This document shows, piece after piece, positions 18,084 to 28,129 of a stretch of 64,000 nt of DNA (position 1 is its first letter; each line of letters starts with the position of its first letter). The notes below the pieces were generated by a model, which saw nothing but the letters and a program-made list of their open reading frames with translations, ran no database searches and was not told where the DNA came from. The translations under genes and the position numbers were made by a program. Origin of the DNA: Paenibacillus cookii (GTDB lineage: Bacteria > Bacillota > Bacilli > Paenibacillales > Paenibacillaceae); contig NZ_BORW01000003.1 in the NCBI RefSeq assembly GCF_018333375.1, positions 186,001 through 250,000 of the forward strand, in the 5' to 3' direction.

Positions 18084-19754
18084 TCATATACTATTGTTGA
18101 CTTCCCTTGCCTGGCGCTGCAGACGGTATTCCTGGGGCGTCGCCTGGTTCTGCTTTTTGAAAAAGCGGATGAACGCCAAAGCCGAATTGTAGCCGAGCTC
18201 CCCCGCGATTTCGCCCACTTTCATCGTGCTGTTCAGCAGCCATTCCTTGGCTTTCAGGTTGCGGTATTCGTTGATATAGTCGGACAAGCCGATTCCCGTC
18301 AGCTGCTTATACAACCGCGAAAGATAGGAAGGGTTGAGCCCGACATGCTCCGCGATCGCAATCAGCGAAATGTCGCGCGCCAAATGCTCCTCGATGTAAC
18401 GGTGCACCCGTTTGACCAGATCGCTTGGCACTTCCTCGCCCTGCTCCTCCCGCTTCGCAAAATAACAGTCGGCCAAATTCCAAAAATACTGCTTGACGTC
18501 CGGCCAGGCGATGCCTTCATCCTTCCGGTAGAGCAGCATCGTGTCCAGGGTTTTTGACGCTTCCTGCTTGAACTCTTCATTCTGGTCCATCATCGACAGA
18601 AACATCGCCGCCATCGAGTGATACAACTCCATCTTGCGTCCATAGGCATGGGCATCGTCGGTCCAGACGGACGTCAGATGAAGATACAGCTTGTTGAACT
18701 CTTCCCGGTGCTTGTTTTCGAGACAGCGCTGGAGGAGCTGCAGCCGGGCATGGTGGCAGTAATCGTTTTTGCCTTCCCCGCCTTCCTGCATCTTCAGCAA
18801 GTCCACGTCGGAGACGATGACGGAAGGGGACAGGCCGAGTCCGTAGACGAAACAATATTTCAGCAAATGGAAGCGCTCCGAGATGGAAGGCAGCGCCGTC
18901 GGCTCGCTGCTGATCGCAAAAGATACCCACACGCGCAGCAGGCGCCGGCAGGTCTGCTGAATGGTGTCCAGCAACCCGCTGATATGGCCGTACCCCGCCT
19001 TCCAGGCATCCGGCTCCCCGGCGCCTTCCTCCTCCCAAGGCTGCAGCAGCCATATGATGCGGGAGTTTTCGTAAACGCAGGAATAACATGTCATGCCGGC
19101 TCCGGCGTATTCTTTCGCAATGTTTTGAATGCCGTAAAGCAGCAGCGCTTTGTCCATGGGCGTATACGATTCCTTCCACGTATCCACCCTTCCAAGCAGC
19201 AGCAGGACGGGCCGGTCCGCCCGAAGCAAAATGCCAAGCTCCTCGAAATGGCGCGCAAGCTCCTCGGGAGTCTCCTGCTTGCCTTGAAGCAGGTCCCAGA
19301 TATACTCTTTTTGGAGCAGGGGGAGCGCCTCGCGCATCCGCCTGTTGGCCCGCTCCAGCATCCGAAGGTGTTTTCCCTCCTCCTCCAGCTTTTCGAGGGC
19401 CCGCTCCACGGAAGCGATGATCTTGTCGTCGCTTTCCACCTTCAGGATATAATCGAACCCTCCGTAAGCCATCGCGCTCCGGATATAATGAAAGTCGTTG
19501 TATCCCGTCAGGAAAATCACCTTGCAGGCAGGCCAATCGGCCTGAATGATCTGCAGCAGCTCGATGCCTTCCAATCCGGGCATTTTAATGTCGGAAATGA
19601 CGATGTCGACCGGCCCCTCCCGCATCAACCGGAGCGCTTCTTCGCCCGAATACGCTTTCAACACGTCGAGCTCCAAATGCTCCGTCGATTGGAACAATTC
19701 CAACAAACCGTCAACGATGATCGGCAAATCGTCTACGATCAAAAGCCTACGCAT
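18084..19754 (-). CDS. YesN-type response regulator with AraC domain
   Basis: About 556 residues. The receiver domain covers about residues 1-125 with Asp8-Asp9, phosphoacceptor Asp55 (VISDIKMPGLEG) and a conserved Lys near 105. A middle linker follows. The C-terminal AraC DNA-binding domain (about 455-556) has ISLIAIAEHVGLNPSYLSRLYK and GEIAGELGYNSALAFIRFFK. The ATG at 19754 follows AAGGAGG. It is 13 bp after the stop of the YesM-like kinase on the same strand, so the two form a two-component system that probably activates this ABC operon. Confidence 0.92.
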   Translation of the reverse strand: MRRLLIVDDLPIIVDGLLELFQSTEHLELDVLKAYSGEEALRLMREGPVDIVISDIKMPGLEGIELLQIIQADWPACKVIFLTGYNDFHYIRSAMAYGGFDYILKVESDDKIIASVERALEKLEEEGKHLRMLERANRRMREALPLLQKEYIWDLLQGKQETPEELARHFEELGILLRADRPVLLLLGRVDTWKESYTPMDKALLLYGIQNIAKEYAGAGMTCYSCVYENSRIIWLLQPWEEEGAGEPDAWKAGYGHISGLLDTIQQTCRRLLRVWVSFAISSEPTALPSISERFHLLKYCFVYGLGLSPSVIVSDVDLLKMQEGGEGKNDYCHHARLQLLQRCLENKHREEFNKLYLHLTSVWTDDAHAYGRKMELYHSMAAMFLSMMDQNEEFKQEASKTLDTMLLYRKDEGIAWPDVKQYFWNLADCYFAKREEQGEEVPSDLVKRVHRYIEEHLARDISLIAIAEHVGLNPSYLSRLYKQLTGIGLSDYINEYRNLKAKEWLLNSTMKVGEIAGELGYNSALAFIRFFKKQNQATPQEYRLQRQAREVNNSI

Positions 19755-19767
19755 AACCGATTCCTCC

Positions 19768-21498
19768 TTATTCCATGCCAAGATGTATAAGCACCTTCAG
19801 TCCGCCCAGCGAAGATCGTGATACTTCAAGCCCGTATTCCTTTCCGTAATGAAGCTGAATTCGCCGATGCACGTTGATCAGCCCCGTCGTTTCATCCATG
19901 CGGTCCCCGGCATGGGCCAACCGGATCCGCAGTTGTTCCAGCTTCTCCTCGTCTAGGCTGTTTCCGTTATCCTCGACGCAGATCGTGAATCGGTCTTTCC
20001 CCTGCTCGCTGTAAACGCGGAGATCGCCTCTGCCCGCCATCCCGCCGATGCCATGTTTATAGGCGTTTTCGATAATCGGCTGGAGAATGAGGCGCGGAAC
20101 CCGCAGCGGAAGCGCCGCTGCTTCGAAACGGACCTGGATGCGATCGCCGTAGCAAACGGTTTGCATGTCGACGTAAGTGCGCGAATGCTGGATCTCGAGC
20201 TCAAGCGGAATAATATCTTCGTCATCCTGTGTAATAAATTGGAAATATTCACCGATATAAAGGCAAAACTGGTAAGCTTTCTCCTTTTTGTCGGACTTGA
20301 TCAGCCTGCACAGCACAAAAAAACAGTTGTACAAAAAATGCGGATTGATCTGCGATTGCAGCCGCTTCAGCTCCGAGCGCTGATTCCGGATCTGCTGCTC
20401 GTAATTTTGCTCGATCAGCGTCTTCAGCGAATGGACCGTGTCGTTGAAGGCCTGGTACAAATAACCGAATTCGTCCCGCCTTCGATCGATGGTCAGCGGG
20501 ATAAGCTCCAGCTTTTGCACCCGTTTGAAACCGTGGATCAGCCTCATTAACGGACGGTACATCAGCTTGATAAGCGAATAGGAGAAAAACGCCCCTACCC
20601 CGACCGCAAGGCCGCATGCCCATAAAAACCATCGTCTGTACGTCTGGATCGGTCCGAGTACCGCCGATTCGGGAATGCAGGTGACGGAATAGGACTTCCA
20701 CACGTCGGAGTATTTAAAAACGGTAAGGTAACGCCCGTCGTTGAACCGGACCATCTCATAACCCTGCTTGGTTCCTTTCGACTGCTTCTGAAAAATAAAG
20801 TCTTTGAGCGCATCCTGCAGTTCGGGTTTTTCGTCGCTGCCGATCACCCAGCCCCGCTCCACGTTCAGGAGCATGCTTTCGCCGCCGGGCGAACCCGCGA
20901 TTTGCTGCAGCGCTTCCTTGATTTTGGCCGTGGATAATTCGATGCCCACCATATATAAAGGATCCCGGAACGTGTTCGTAGGGTAGGACATCGTGAGGAA
21001 CAAGCGGTCGTTCCAATAGACGAACGGCTCGACGTAAAACGGCCCGTCATGCTGCATCGCCGCGTATTCCGCTTCATTGATCCCCGTCTCGTATTTCACG
21101 CTGAGCAGCGTGCGCCCGATCATCGGCACGTAGGCCTTGGATTCCCGAATGAACGGGCTCGAGTTTTTCATCAGGTCGAGGCGTTTTTGGATCAGCGTGA
21201 TGCTTTGGGCTCGCTCGTAATCCGTCATATTCGTCCCGATGGCCGCAAGCTCCATCAAATCGTTGTCCATGACGTAATTGGGCAAATACTGCATGATGCG
21301 CTCAACCTCTTTATCGAGCGAATCGAGGTAAAAGCCGGCCGTATTCAAGGTGGAGCGGGAAATTTCCGTCTGGATGCTGCTCGCCCCCCGCTCGTTGATA
21401 AACCAGGTAACCATCATGAGGGGGAGCAGAACGATCAGGAACACCGCCATCATTTTCATAAAAATCGAGGAATCTTTCATTCGGAATAACAGCTTCAT
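19768..21498 (-). CDS. YesM-type sensor histidine kinase
   Basis: A 576-residue membrane kinase. A first membrane segment near residues 14-36 is followed by an extracellular sensory (dCACHE-like) domain to about residue 290. A second membrane segment, a HAMP region, and a His_kinase/HATPase pair (PF06580) follow. The phosphorylated histidine is in SQINPHFLYNCFFVL, the N box includes LILQPIIENAYKHGI, and the G1 box is VEDNGNS. GGGGGA precedes the ATG. It lies between the permease genes and the response regulator and probably senses the imported sugar or a released oligosaccharide. Confidence 0.92.
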   Translation of the reverse strand: MKLLFRMKDSSIFMKMMAVFLIVLLPLMMVTWFINERGASSIQTEISRSTLNTAGFYLDSLDKEVERIMQYLPNYVMDNDLMELAAIGTNMTDYERAQSITLIQKRLDLMKNSSPFIRESKAYVPMIGRTLLSVKYETGINEAEYAAMQHDGPFYVEPFVYWNDRLFLTMSYPTNTFRDPLYMVGIELSTAKIKEALQQIAGSPGGESMLLNVERGWVIGSDEKPELQDALKDFIFQKQSKGTKQGYEMVRFNDGRYLTVFKYSDVWKSYSVTCIPESAVLGPIQTYRRWFLWACGLAVGVGAFFSYSLIKLMYRPLMRLIHGFKRVQKLELIPLTIDRRRDEFGYLYQAFNDTVHSLKTLIEQNYEQQIRNQRSELKRLQSQINPHFLYNCFFVLCRLIKSDKKEKAYQFCLYIGEYFQFITQDDEDIIPLELEIQHSRTYVDMQTVCYGDRIQVRFEAAALPLRVPRLILQPIIENAYKHGIGGMAGRGDLRVYSEQGKDRFTICVEDNGNSLDEEKLEQLRIRLAHAGDRMDETTGLINVHRRIQLHYGKEYGLEVSRSSLGGLKVLIHLGME

Positions 21499-21533
21499 CG
21501 GTTGTCCCCCGTTAGTTGAGATTGCCGGAACTA

Positions 21534-22412
21534 TTATTCTTTGACGCTCCCCATCACAATTCCTTTAATGAAAAACCTTTGAAGCACCGGATAGATGACC
21601 AGGATCGGGAAAGCGGCGACGAAAATTTGCGCGGCCTTGCTCGTCCGGTCGGACAGCTTCTGCATCAGCTCGATGTCCTGGGACTTCAAGAAGCGGAGGT
21701 CCATTTTGATGATAATCGATTGCAAAAAAGTTTGCAGCGGATAATGGTCGGGATGGTTCATGAGAATCATGCCGTCGAACCAGCTGTTCCAATGCCAGAC
21801 GATCGTGAACAGCCCGGTGGTGGCCAGTGCGGGAAGCGACAGCGGCGCATAGATTTTCCACAGCGTCGTGAAGTGGCCCGCGCCGTCGATTCGGGACGAC
21901 TCCTCCAATTCCTTCGGCAGGTTGCGGTAGAAATTCAGCAGCAAAATGATATTAAACACCTGCACCGCGCCCGGCAGCACCAGCGCCCAGATCGAATCGA
22001 TGAGGCCCACGGCTTTGATCGTCATGTACCACGGAATTAATCCGCCGTTGAACAGGATCGTAAACACGAAAATCCAGGCGTAAAAGGTGCGCATCCCGAA
22101 TTGATGCGTTTCTTTGGAGAGCGGGTACGCCGTCAGAATGGTCAGGAACATGCTGATCGCCGTGCCCAGCACGACCCGCTGAATCGTAACCCAAAACGCC
22201 CGCAGGTATTCGGGTTTGCCGAATACGTTCTGGTAAGCCGCCGGCGTGAATTCCACGGGCCAGAGAAGCACCTTGCCGGCCGAAGCGGCCGAACCCGAGC
22301 TGAACGAAATGGACAAAATATGAAGGATCGGCATGAGGCACATCAGCGACAGCAGCGCGAGAAAAACGAGGTTGCAGCCCAGAAACAGCCGTCTGCCCAA
22401 TGACTTTTTCAT
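21534..22412 (-). CDS. Carbohydrate ABC transporter permease (LplC type)
   Basis: A 292-residue membrane protein with six hydrophobic segments of the MalG/LplC type. The permease EAA loop is visible (SSRIDGAGHFTTLWKIYAPL), which contacts the ATPase. It is the second permease of the set, 21 bp after the first. The ATPase subunit is not encoded here, which is normal for this subfamily, in which a shared MsmX-type ATPase is used. The start at 22412 has AAAAGGAGAA upstream. Confidence 0.9.
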   Translation of the reverse strand: MKKSLGRRLFLGCNLVFLALLSLMCLMPILHILSISFSSGSAASAGKVLLWPVEFTPAAYQNVFGKPEYLRAFWVTIQRVVLGTAISMFLTILTAYPLSKETHQFGMRTFYAWIFVFTILFNGGLIPWYMTIKAVGLIDSIWALVLPGAVQVFNIILLLNFYRNLPKELEESSRIDGAGHFTTLWKIYAPLSLPALATTGLFTIVWHWNSWFDGMILMNHPDHYPLQTFLQSIIIKMDLRFLKSQDIELMQKLSDRTSKAAQIFVAAFPILVIYPVLQRFFIKGIVMGSVKE

Positions 22413-22433
22413 AAGTATGACTGTTCTCCTTTT

Positions 22434-23339
22434 CTAGAAAATGCGGTAATTGGCGAAGCGGTAAGCCATGACGTACGATACCGAGATCAGGATGAAGGAC
22501 ACGACCGATTTGAGCAGTCCGACGGCGGTCGCAAACCCGTATTGCGCCTGCTCGATCCCCATCCGGTACACGAAGGTGTCGATCACGTCCCCGCTTTCGT
22601 ACACTTGCGGGCTGTACAGGTTGAAAATTTGATCGAAACCTGCGTTCAGCACGTTGCCGATATTCAGCGTCAGCATCAGTATGATGATCGGCATCATGCC
22701 GGGCAGCGTAACGTTTATGGTCTGTTTCCAGCGTCCCGCCCCGTCGATTTCGGCTGCTTCATAAAGCGACGGATTGATGTTCGTCAGCGCCGCCAGGTAA
22801 ATGATCGTGCCGAAGCCGAACTCCTTCCACACATCGGTAATGACCATCACGTAAGGAAACCATTTGTTGTCCCCGAGGAAAAAAATCGGCTTGGCGCCGA
22901 ACAGCCCCAAAATTTGATTGATAATGCCCGTCGACGGGGACAACACGTCGATGATGATCCCGCTCAGCAGGACCCAGGACAAAAAATGCGGCAAATAGAC
23001 CATCGTTTGGAACGTACGCTTCATCCATTCCTGGCGCAGCTCGTTCAGCAAAATCGCGATCGTGATCGGCACGACAAGCCCCGCGATGATTTTCATCGTC
23101 GCGATATACAGGGTATTAAACACGATCCGGCCGATATCCGGGTAATCGAGCAAATACTTAAAATGCTTCAAACCCACCATCGGGGAGCCGAACAGGCCTT
23201 TGGTCGGGATGTATTTCTGAAATGCCATCAGGACGCCGGCCATCGGGATGTAACTGAATAGGACAAGGAAAATCAATGCGGGAACCACCATGAAATGCAG
23301 CGGCCATTCGCGCTTCCATCTGCGTGCGAGTTGATTCAT
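22434..23339 (-). CDS. Carbohydrate ABC transporter permease (LplB type)
   Basis: A 301-residue permease of the LplB/YtcP subfamily. The N-terminal segment FMVVPALIFLVLFSYIPMAG is typical. The EAA loop is YEAAEIDGAGRWKQTINVTL. It follows the substrate-binding protein gene by 120 bp and precedes the second permease. AGGTGA lies seven bases before the ATG at 23339. It brings a sugar or oligosaccharide across the membrane with an ATPase encoded elsewhere. Confidence 0.9.
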   Translation of the reverse strand: MNQLARRWKREWPLHFMVVPALIFLVLFSYIPMAGVLMAFQKYIPTKGLFGSPMVGLKHFKYLLDYPDIGRIVFNTLYIATMKIIAGLVVPITIAILLNELRQEWMKRTFQTMVYLPHFLSWVLLSGIIIDVLSPSTGIINQILGLFGAKPIFFLGDNKWFPYVMVITDVWKEFGFGTIIYLAALTNINPSLYEAAEIDGAGRWKQTINVTLPGMMPIIILMLTLNIGNVLNAGFDQIFNLYSPQVYESGDVIDTFVYRMGIEQAQYGFATAVGLLKSVVSFILISVSYVMAYRFANYRIF

Positions 23340-23459
23340 ACATGCGTCACCTGCTTCAAGTCGAATTAGAAAAAGGGGGGAATCGATTTCCGATTCCCCG
23401 CGAATGATCTTACCGTCGTCGTTGTCGAATTGATTGACTCCTTCAAGCTTCCAAGCCGA

Positions 23460-25124
23460 TTACTTGTTTTTCGCGTACCACTCGTTGACTTCTTTCGTGA
23501 TGTCATCGCCGCCAAGCTTTTTCCACTCTTCGACGAACTTGTCGAATTCGTCGATCGGCACTTGGTTCATAATGATTTTCAGGAAAATTTCGTCGCGCTT
23601 GCGGTTCGAAATTTCCCGTTTTTCCACCATCGTCGGCGTCGGCGCGCCGTAGAACTTGTTCTGATGGAAGAGATTATGCTCCTTGAGGTACGGGATGTTT
23701 GATACCGCTCCTTTAGGTCCGGAAATCAGATATTCCCACCACATGCTGATATCTTCGCCGTTGACGTATTTCATCGCGCGCTCGAAGCGCGTTTTTTGGT
23801 CCTTCGTTTTCGGCAAGCCGGCATCCTTCGTTTCGATCGCTTTCGGCAGCACGTCGCCGTTGTCGCTCGTCAGGTTGAACGCCATGACCGGATTCAGCAG
23901 CCAGTAGTTGTTCCCTTTTTCCTTCAGATCTTTACCAAATTCATACACCTTTTGCTCCGGAGTCGTTTGATGATTGTCTATAGCGATCCACTGATTCAGC
24001 AGCTTGATCAGCGCTTCCGGATGTTTGGCCTTTTTGGATACGACGTAATAGCTGTTCGTGCCAAGCTCGATCTGCGTGGAAGCTTCCGTGCCGTCAATGG
24101 AAGGTAAGCGGTATACGCTCCATTCCTGAACGACTTTCCCGTCTTTGACGGCGCCTTGGGCCAGATGGGCCGGCGTCCATTCCGCGCCGTACAGCACGCC
24201 GATTTTGTTGCTGAAGATCAGTTCGGACTCCTTTTGCATATCCTTGACGGCGAATTCCGGATCGATCAGGCCTTTTTTGAACATGTCCTGCAGGCCGCGC
24301 AGCGCTTCCTTCATCTGGGGCTGGATGTCGCTGTACATCAATCCGCCGTTTCCGTCGTCGATCCATTGGTTCAAATACGCATGGTAGCCGTTCAGGAAAC
24401 CGACCAGTCCCAGCGCGCCCTCGTCGAATTTTTTGTTCAGGGCGATGCCGTAGGATTTTCCCGTACCGCCCGGATCTTTGGTCGCGAAAGCTTCCATGAT
24501 GTTCATCAAATCCTGCATCGTCTTCGGTTCAGGCAGGTTCAGCTTTTTGAGCCAGTCCGAACGCACCCATACGAGCTGCGGAGCAAACGGGTTGCCCGTC
24601 TGCGGGATCGCCATCAGCTTGCCGTCGAAGGTGCCGGACTTCATCTGCAGGCCGCCGTCCTTTTGCATGAACTCCTTCGTTTCGTCGCTGGCGTATTGAT
24701 CGTATACGCTCGTCAGATCCTGGATCATGTCCGCCTCGATCAGCTGCTGCACTTGAGCCGGGGTCGCCGGGAAGAAATCGGGAATGTCGTTGGTGGTGAT
24801 GGCCATCTTCAGCTTTTCCTGGAACTGCGGCCGGTCCACGGTGCCGTCGACGACCCATTGGTTTTTGATGCGGACGCCGATGTCTTTTTCATACGCGTCG
24901 TACACGGCGTTTTTGTCGAAATTCTCCCCTTCGTCAAACTTCAGATACGGGTCTTGCGCGCGCACGGTCGAAATTTCGATGACTCCGCCTTCCTTGGCAG
25001 CCGCCGGCTGCCCGGCCGCTTTTGGCTCCGCCGATCCGGTATCCGCCGTTTTGCTGCTGCAGGCCGTGACGCCCAGGCTCAGGATCAGCGTCAGCGCCAG
25101 CCCGATTTTACGTATTTTTTGCAC
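23460..25124 (-). CDS. Extracellular solute-binding lipoprotein (LplA type)
   Basis: About 554 residues. A lipoprotein signal ends in LSLGVTAC, with Cys lipidation. The body is a large type 1 substrate-binding fold of the YtcQ/LplA kind that binds oligosaccharides such as plant-cell-wall fragments; the exact sugar is unknown. I chose the GTG at 25124 because GGGAGGG lies seven bases before it; the ATG five codons upstream would put the ribosome site inside the gene. It is the first gene of the ABC operon. A TATAAT box on the minus strand (25203-25208) has a poor -35, which fits activation by the YesN-type regulator. Confidence 0.9.
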   Translation of the reverse strand: MQKIRKIGLALTLILSLGVTACSSKTADTGSAEPKAAGQPAAAKEGGVIEISTVRAQDPYLKFDEGENFDKNAVYDAYEKDIGVRIKNQWVVDGTVDRPQFQEKLKMAITTNDIPDFFPATPAQVQQLIEADMIQDLTSVYDQYASDETKEFMQKDGGLQMKSGTFDGKLMAIPQTGNPFAPQLVWVRSDWLKKLNLPEPKTMQDLMNIMEAFATKDPGGTGKSYGIALNKKFDEGALGLVGFLNGYHAYLNQWIDDGNGGLMYSDIQPQMKEALRGLQDMFKKGLIDPEFAVKDMQKESELIFSNKIGVLYGAEWTPAHLAQGAVKDGKVVQEWSVYRLPSIDGTEASTQIELGTNSYYVVSKKAKHPEALIKLLNQWIAIDNHQTTPEQKVYEFGKDLKEKGNNYWLLNPVMAFNLTSDNGDVLPKAIETKDAGLPKTKDQKTRFERAMKYVNGEDISMWWEYLISGPKGAVSNIPYLKEHNLFHQNKFYGAPTPTMVEKREISNRKRDEIFLKIIMNQVPIDEFDKFVEEWKKLGGDDITKEVNEWYAKNK

Positions 25125-25202
25125 AAATGACCCTCCCATGTTTGGAATTACCGATTTTGTTGAAATCCCTTGATGATGCCTTTCATGATTGTTTCTATCC
25201 TT

Positions 25203-25208
25203 ATTATA
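25203..25208 (-). promoter_or_regulatory. Probable -10 of the lpl-type operon
   Basis: TATAAT on the minus strand, about 80 bases before the GTG start. No consensus -35 is seen 16-18 bp upstream, suggesting an activated promoter. Confidence 0.4.
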
Positions 25209-25362
25209 GGTAGCGCCGCCGGGCAGGGGCTATATACCGGTCTTTACTTCCGTATACAACTGTTGCTGGCCGGAGGGCCCCGGCAGGATATTATTTCAAA
25301 AGCAGGCCATGATAAGGGAAGAAAAATACTGATATCCATGTCTGCAAAGGAGCGTTTAACGT

Positions 25363-26106
25363 ATGAAACTATCCGGCAAATCGGCCATTGTTACCGGCGG
25401 CGCCAGCGGGATCGGCCAGGCGACGTCGAGATTGTTCGCGGAGGAAGGCGCCAGCGTCGTGATCGCCGATTTTTCCGAAGCGGGGGAAGAACATGCCAAG
25501 CGGCTGCGGGACGACGGCCATCAGGCCATCTTCTTCAAGGTCGACGTCACGAAGGAAGACCAGATCCAGGAGCTCATCGAGCACACGGTGCACGCCTTCG
25601 GCAAGCTGGACATCATGTTCGCGAATGCCGGCGTCGCCAATGACGATCCCGCCGACCGGCTATCGCTGGAAAAGTGGCAGAAGACGATCGACGTCAATTT
25701 GACGGGCGTTTTTCTCTCCGACAAATATGCTCTCATTCAAATGCTGAAGCAGGGAACCGGCGGCGCGATCGTCAACACCGCCTCCATACACGGCCATGCC
25801 GCGAAAGCTGGGGTCACCGCCTACGGCTCGTCGAAAGGCGGCGTGGTCATGCTGACCCAAACCCTCGGCATCCAATATGCCTCCAGAGGTATCCGCGTCA
25901 ACGCGGTATGCCCCGGCTATATCGAAACGCCGCTGCTTAAAGTGCTGCCGCCGGAGGAGAAGCAGAAGCTGGTCGATCTGCATCCGATCGGCCGTCTCGG
26001 AACGCCGGAAGAGGTGGCCAAAGCCGTCCTGTTCCTTGCCAGCGACGACGCCTCGTTCGTAACGGGCGCCAGCCTGCTGGTGGACGGCGGATATACCGCC
26101 CAATAA
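25363..26106 (+). CDS. Short-chain dehydrogenase/reductase
   Basis: A 247-residue classical SDR. The cofactor-binding motif TGGASGIGQATS is near residue 12, NAGVAN near 88, the catalytic Ser in NTASIHGHAAKAG, and YGSSKGG supplies the Tyr-x3-Lys pair near 155. The C-terminal ASFVTGASLLVDGGYTAQ is typical of glucose 1-dehydrogenase-like or 3-oxoacyl reductase-like members. The ATG follows AAAGGAG. It is divergent from the ABC operon and may process the imported sugar, but the substrate cannot be told from sequence. Confidence 0.9.
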   Translation: MKLSGKSAIVTGGASGIGQATSRLFAEEGASVVIADFSEAGEEHAKRLRDDGHQAIFFKVDVTKEDQIQELIEHTVHAFGKLDIMFANAGVANDDPADRLSLEKWQKTIDVNLTGVFLSDKYALIQMLKQGTGGAIVNTASIHGHAAKAGVTAYGSSKGGVVMLTQTLGIQYASRGIRVNAVCPGYIETPLLKVLPPEEKQKLVDLHPIGRLGTPEEVAKAVLFLASDDASFVTGASLLVDGGYTAQ

Positions 26107-26115
26107 ACGAATAAA

Positions 26116-26149
26116 AGCGCCGGGAATCGGTCGATTCCCGGCGCTCTTT
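26116..26149 (+). terminator. Terminator after the SDR gene
   Basis: Perfect 13-bp stem (26116-26128 with 26133-26145), a four-base loop, then CTTTC. The T run is weak but the stem is strong. Confidence 0.7.
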
Positions 26150-26186
26150 CATGTTCAGGATTCATGGCGCCAAGCCGTTTTCGTTT

Positions 26187-27539
26187 TCATTTGACGAGGA
26201 TTCGGGTCCCCGGCGGCGTTTCGTTCGGCCGTTTGCCTTTGACGTGCCACAGCGACGGCGTATCCTTTACCTGCCGCAGCTCGATCTGAAAAGGCCGCCG
26301 CTCGGGCAGCCGGGGAAATCGCAGCCGCAGCCTGTTCCCGTCGACATGGCTCTCCGCGGGCTGGATCTCGCCCCATTGCCCTTCGTGTTCATCCAGCACG
26401 ATGACGCCGGAGGATTCGGGATCGAGCCGTTTGTTGAAGGATACGGTCACGTCCGCGGCGCCATGGACGACCGCCGTCAGAGGCTCGGGAGGTTCCTCGT
26501 ACATGTACCCGCCCAAATGATATTCATAGGCCGTCCAGGTATGGTATCCCAGATCGTAGACCGTGTTTTGGAACGCGTTCAGCCACTTCCGGCTTTTAAC
26601 CATATTGGCCCTGGAGCCGACATCCGCCTGGATGCCGAGCGGAAGCTCGGGATACGCGGCGCGGATCGGCGCGGCAAAACTTTCGTACGACCGGACGTAT
26701 TCCGCTTTGAGCCCGCGTTTCATCCAATCCGGCCAATGCGTCTGCAGCATGTGCAGGTCCGGTTTGACCTTGCCGATCATGGAAATGGCGTCGAGCCCCT
26801 GCCATTCCTTCAGCCTTAACGTGGAGACGGCTCCGCCGTCCACGGCAAGCGACCAGGTGGCCACCAGGGCATCGGGACGGGAATCGCGCGCCCCGCCGCG
26901 GCCGTTAATGATTTCATCGATGAGTGCATTGACGGCGTCCACGCGGAAATCGATCCATTTGGCGTAAATGTCCGGCGTTTTTTTATAATAATTGGCCGCG
27001 AACCTGTTCGCGAACTCGGGAACGTCAAAACCGTATTTTTCTTTGAAAGCCTGCTGCGCCGCTGGCCCGATGTCCCCGTAGACCCCGCGGCGGAGGCCGT
27101 CCCATTCGGGGAAATACGGCTCCGCGACTTCGATGCCGTCAAACGGATAGTCGCGGAGCATCCGCGCCACGGCTTCTTTTTTCCACTGCACGTACGCTTC
27201 CGAAAACGGGGAAAACCGTACGAACCCGTCGTTCAACTCCTTCATCAGCCCCATTTTCCAGGACGGCCATTCCGGAGGCAAACCCGCGGTCGAAAACGTC
27301 CCGTTGCCGATCACAAGCGCCCAGACGGCGATGCCCCGCCGGTGCAGGCAATCGATCAGTTCGCCGTCGACCGCCGTTTCCTTCACGACGAAGTAATGGA
27401 CCGTCCGGTAACCGGCAAGCTCGATTTCCTCGGCGACGCTGTCCCTGGAACGGTTCTGATAGTACGGAAACGTCGGATCGATTTGAATGCTGGGGCCTTC
27501 CAAAGCCCAAAGTTTCAGGTTCTCGGAATCCTTTTTCAC
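26187..27539 (-). CDS. TIM-barrel glycoside-hydrolase-like protein
   Basis: About 450 residues. The middle looks like a (beta/alpha)8 glycosidase-like barrel: PFDGIEVAEPYFPEW in strand 4, WIDFRVDAVNALIDEI, LVATWSLAVDGG, and LPLGIQADVG. A small beta-rich C-terminal domain follows (about residues 355-450). No signal peptide is seen, so it is probably intracellular. I cannot name the enzyme family with confidence. The start is a GTG at 27539 with AAGGAGAAC just upstream; upstream in-frame sequence to 27575 is less likely. It is convergent with the SDR gene and could act on the sugar imported by the nearby ABC system. Confidence 0.65.
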   Translation of the reverse strand: MKKDSENLKLWALEGPSIQIDPTFPYYQNRSRDSVAEEIELAGYRTVHYFVVKETAVDGELIDCLHRRGIAVWALVIGNGTFSTAGLPPEWPSWKMGLMKELNDGFVRFSPFSEAYVQWKKEAVARMLRDYPFDGIEVAEPYFPEWDGLRRGVYGDIGPAAQQAFKEKYGFDVPEFANRFAANYYKKTPDIYAKWIDFRVDAVNALIDEIINGRGGARDSRPDALVATWSLAVDGGAVSTLRLKEWQGLDAISMIGKVKPDLHMLQTHWPDWMKRGLKAEYVRSYESFAAPIRAAYPELPLGIQADVGSRANMVKSRKWLNAFQNTVYDLGYHTWTAYEYHLGGYMYEEPPEPLTAVVHGAADVTVSFNKRLDPESSGVIVLDEHEGQWGEIQPAESHVDGNRLRLRFPRLPERRPFQIELRQVKDTPSLWHVKGKRPNETPPGTRILVK

Positions 27540-27706
27540 GTTGTTCTCCTTCCCTCCCGGCTTCGCTAGCTGCACCTTCCCGTAGTAGCATTGCCGGAAA
27601 TGGAAAATTTCACCCTTCGTCTTTTTTCCCCGGGAGCCTCTTCACCCCTCACCCGCCCAAAAAGGAGCTCATACAATAGAACAAACACGAAACGGAGGGG
27701 ATTTCC

Positions 27707-28129
27707 TTGTCGATACTCAAACGGAGGAAAAACATCACGCTCCAGCAGCGGCTTGCCCAATTGACGGGCCATCTGGCGGAAATCAACGGCGAAGGTTTGG
27801 GGCTTGAGCCCGGAAAATTGCAGCGCGTCTTCAAAAGAAATTTCATCCAGGTTTCAGGCGAATTGTTCGTCCCGCTAAGCCTGCAGTCGATCCGGGTCTT
27901 CGACGTTAAACCTGCTGCCCGGACCGTCCGGGTCGGCCTTAGGACGACCTTCAAAACGGGGAAAGCTTTCTCCAGCATCCGCCTGGTGCAAATCGGGACC
28001 GATTTTGTCGAAGTACAGGCCAAAGGGAAGTTTCCTTCCCGGATTCTGTTCCCGCTGAATAAAATCGAAGGCATTTTTCCGGTCGGCTACCATGCGGCCC
28101 CTTCCAAGGCGGCTAGCGTCAGCAAATGA
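27707..28129 (+). CDS. Hypothetical protein, 140 residues
   Basis: A soluble basic protein I do not recognise. The middle (residues 45-110) is a run of beta strands: FKRNFIQVSGELFVPLSLQ, then RVGLRTTFKTGKAFSSIRLV. The start is a TTG at 27707 preceded by GGAGGGG. Its last 43 bases overlap the end of the convergent TraX gene. There is no membrane segment or signal peptide. It may be a small beta-barrel-like protein, but that is a guess. Confidence 0.6.
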   Translation: MSILKRRKNITLQQRLAQLTGHLAEINGEGLGLEPGKLQRVFKRNFIQVSGELFVPLSLQSIRVFDVKPAARTVRVGLRTTFKTGKAFSSIRLVQIGTDFVEVQAKGKFPSRILFPLNKIEGIFPVGYHAAPSKAASVSK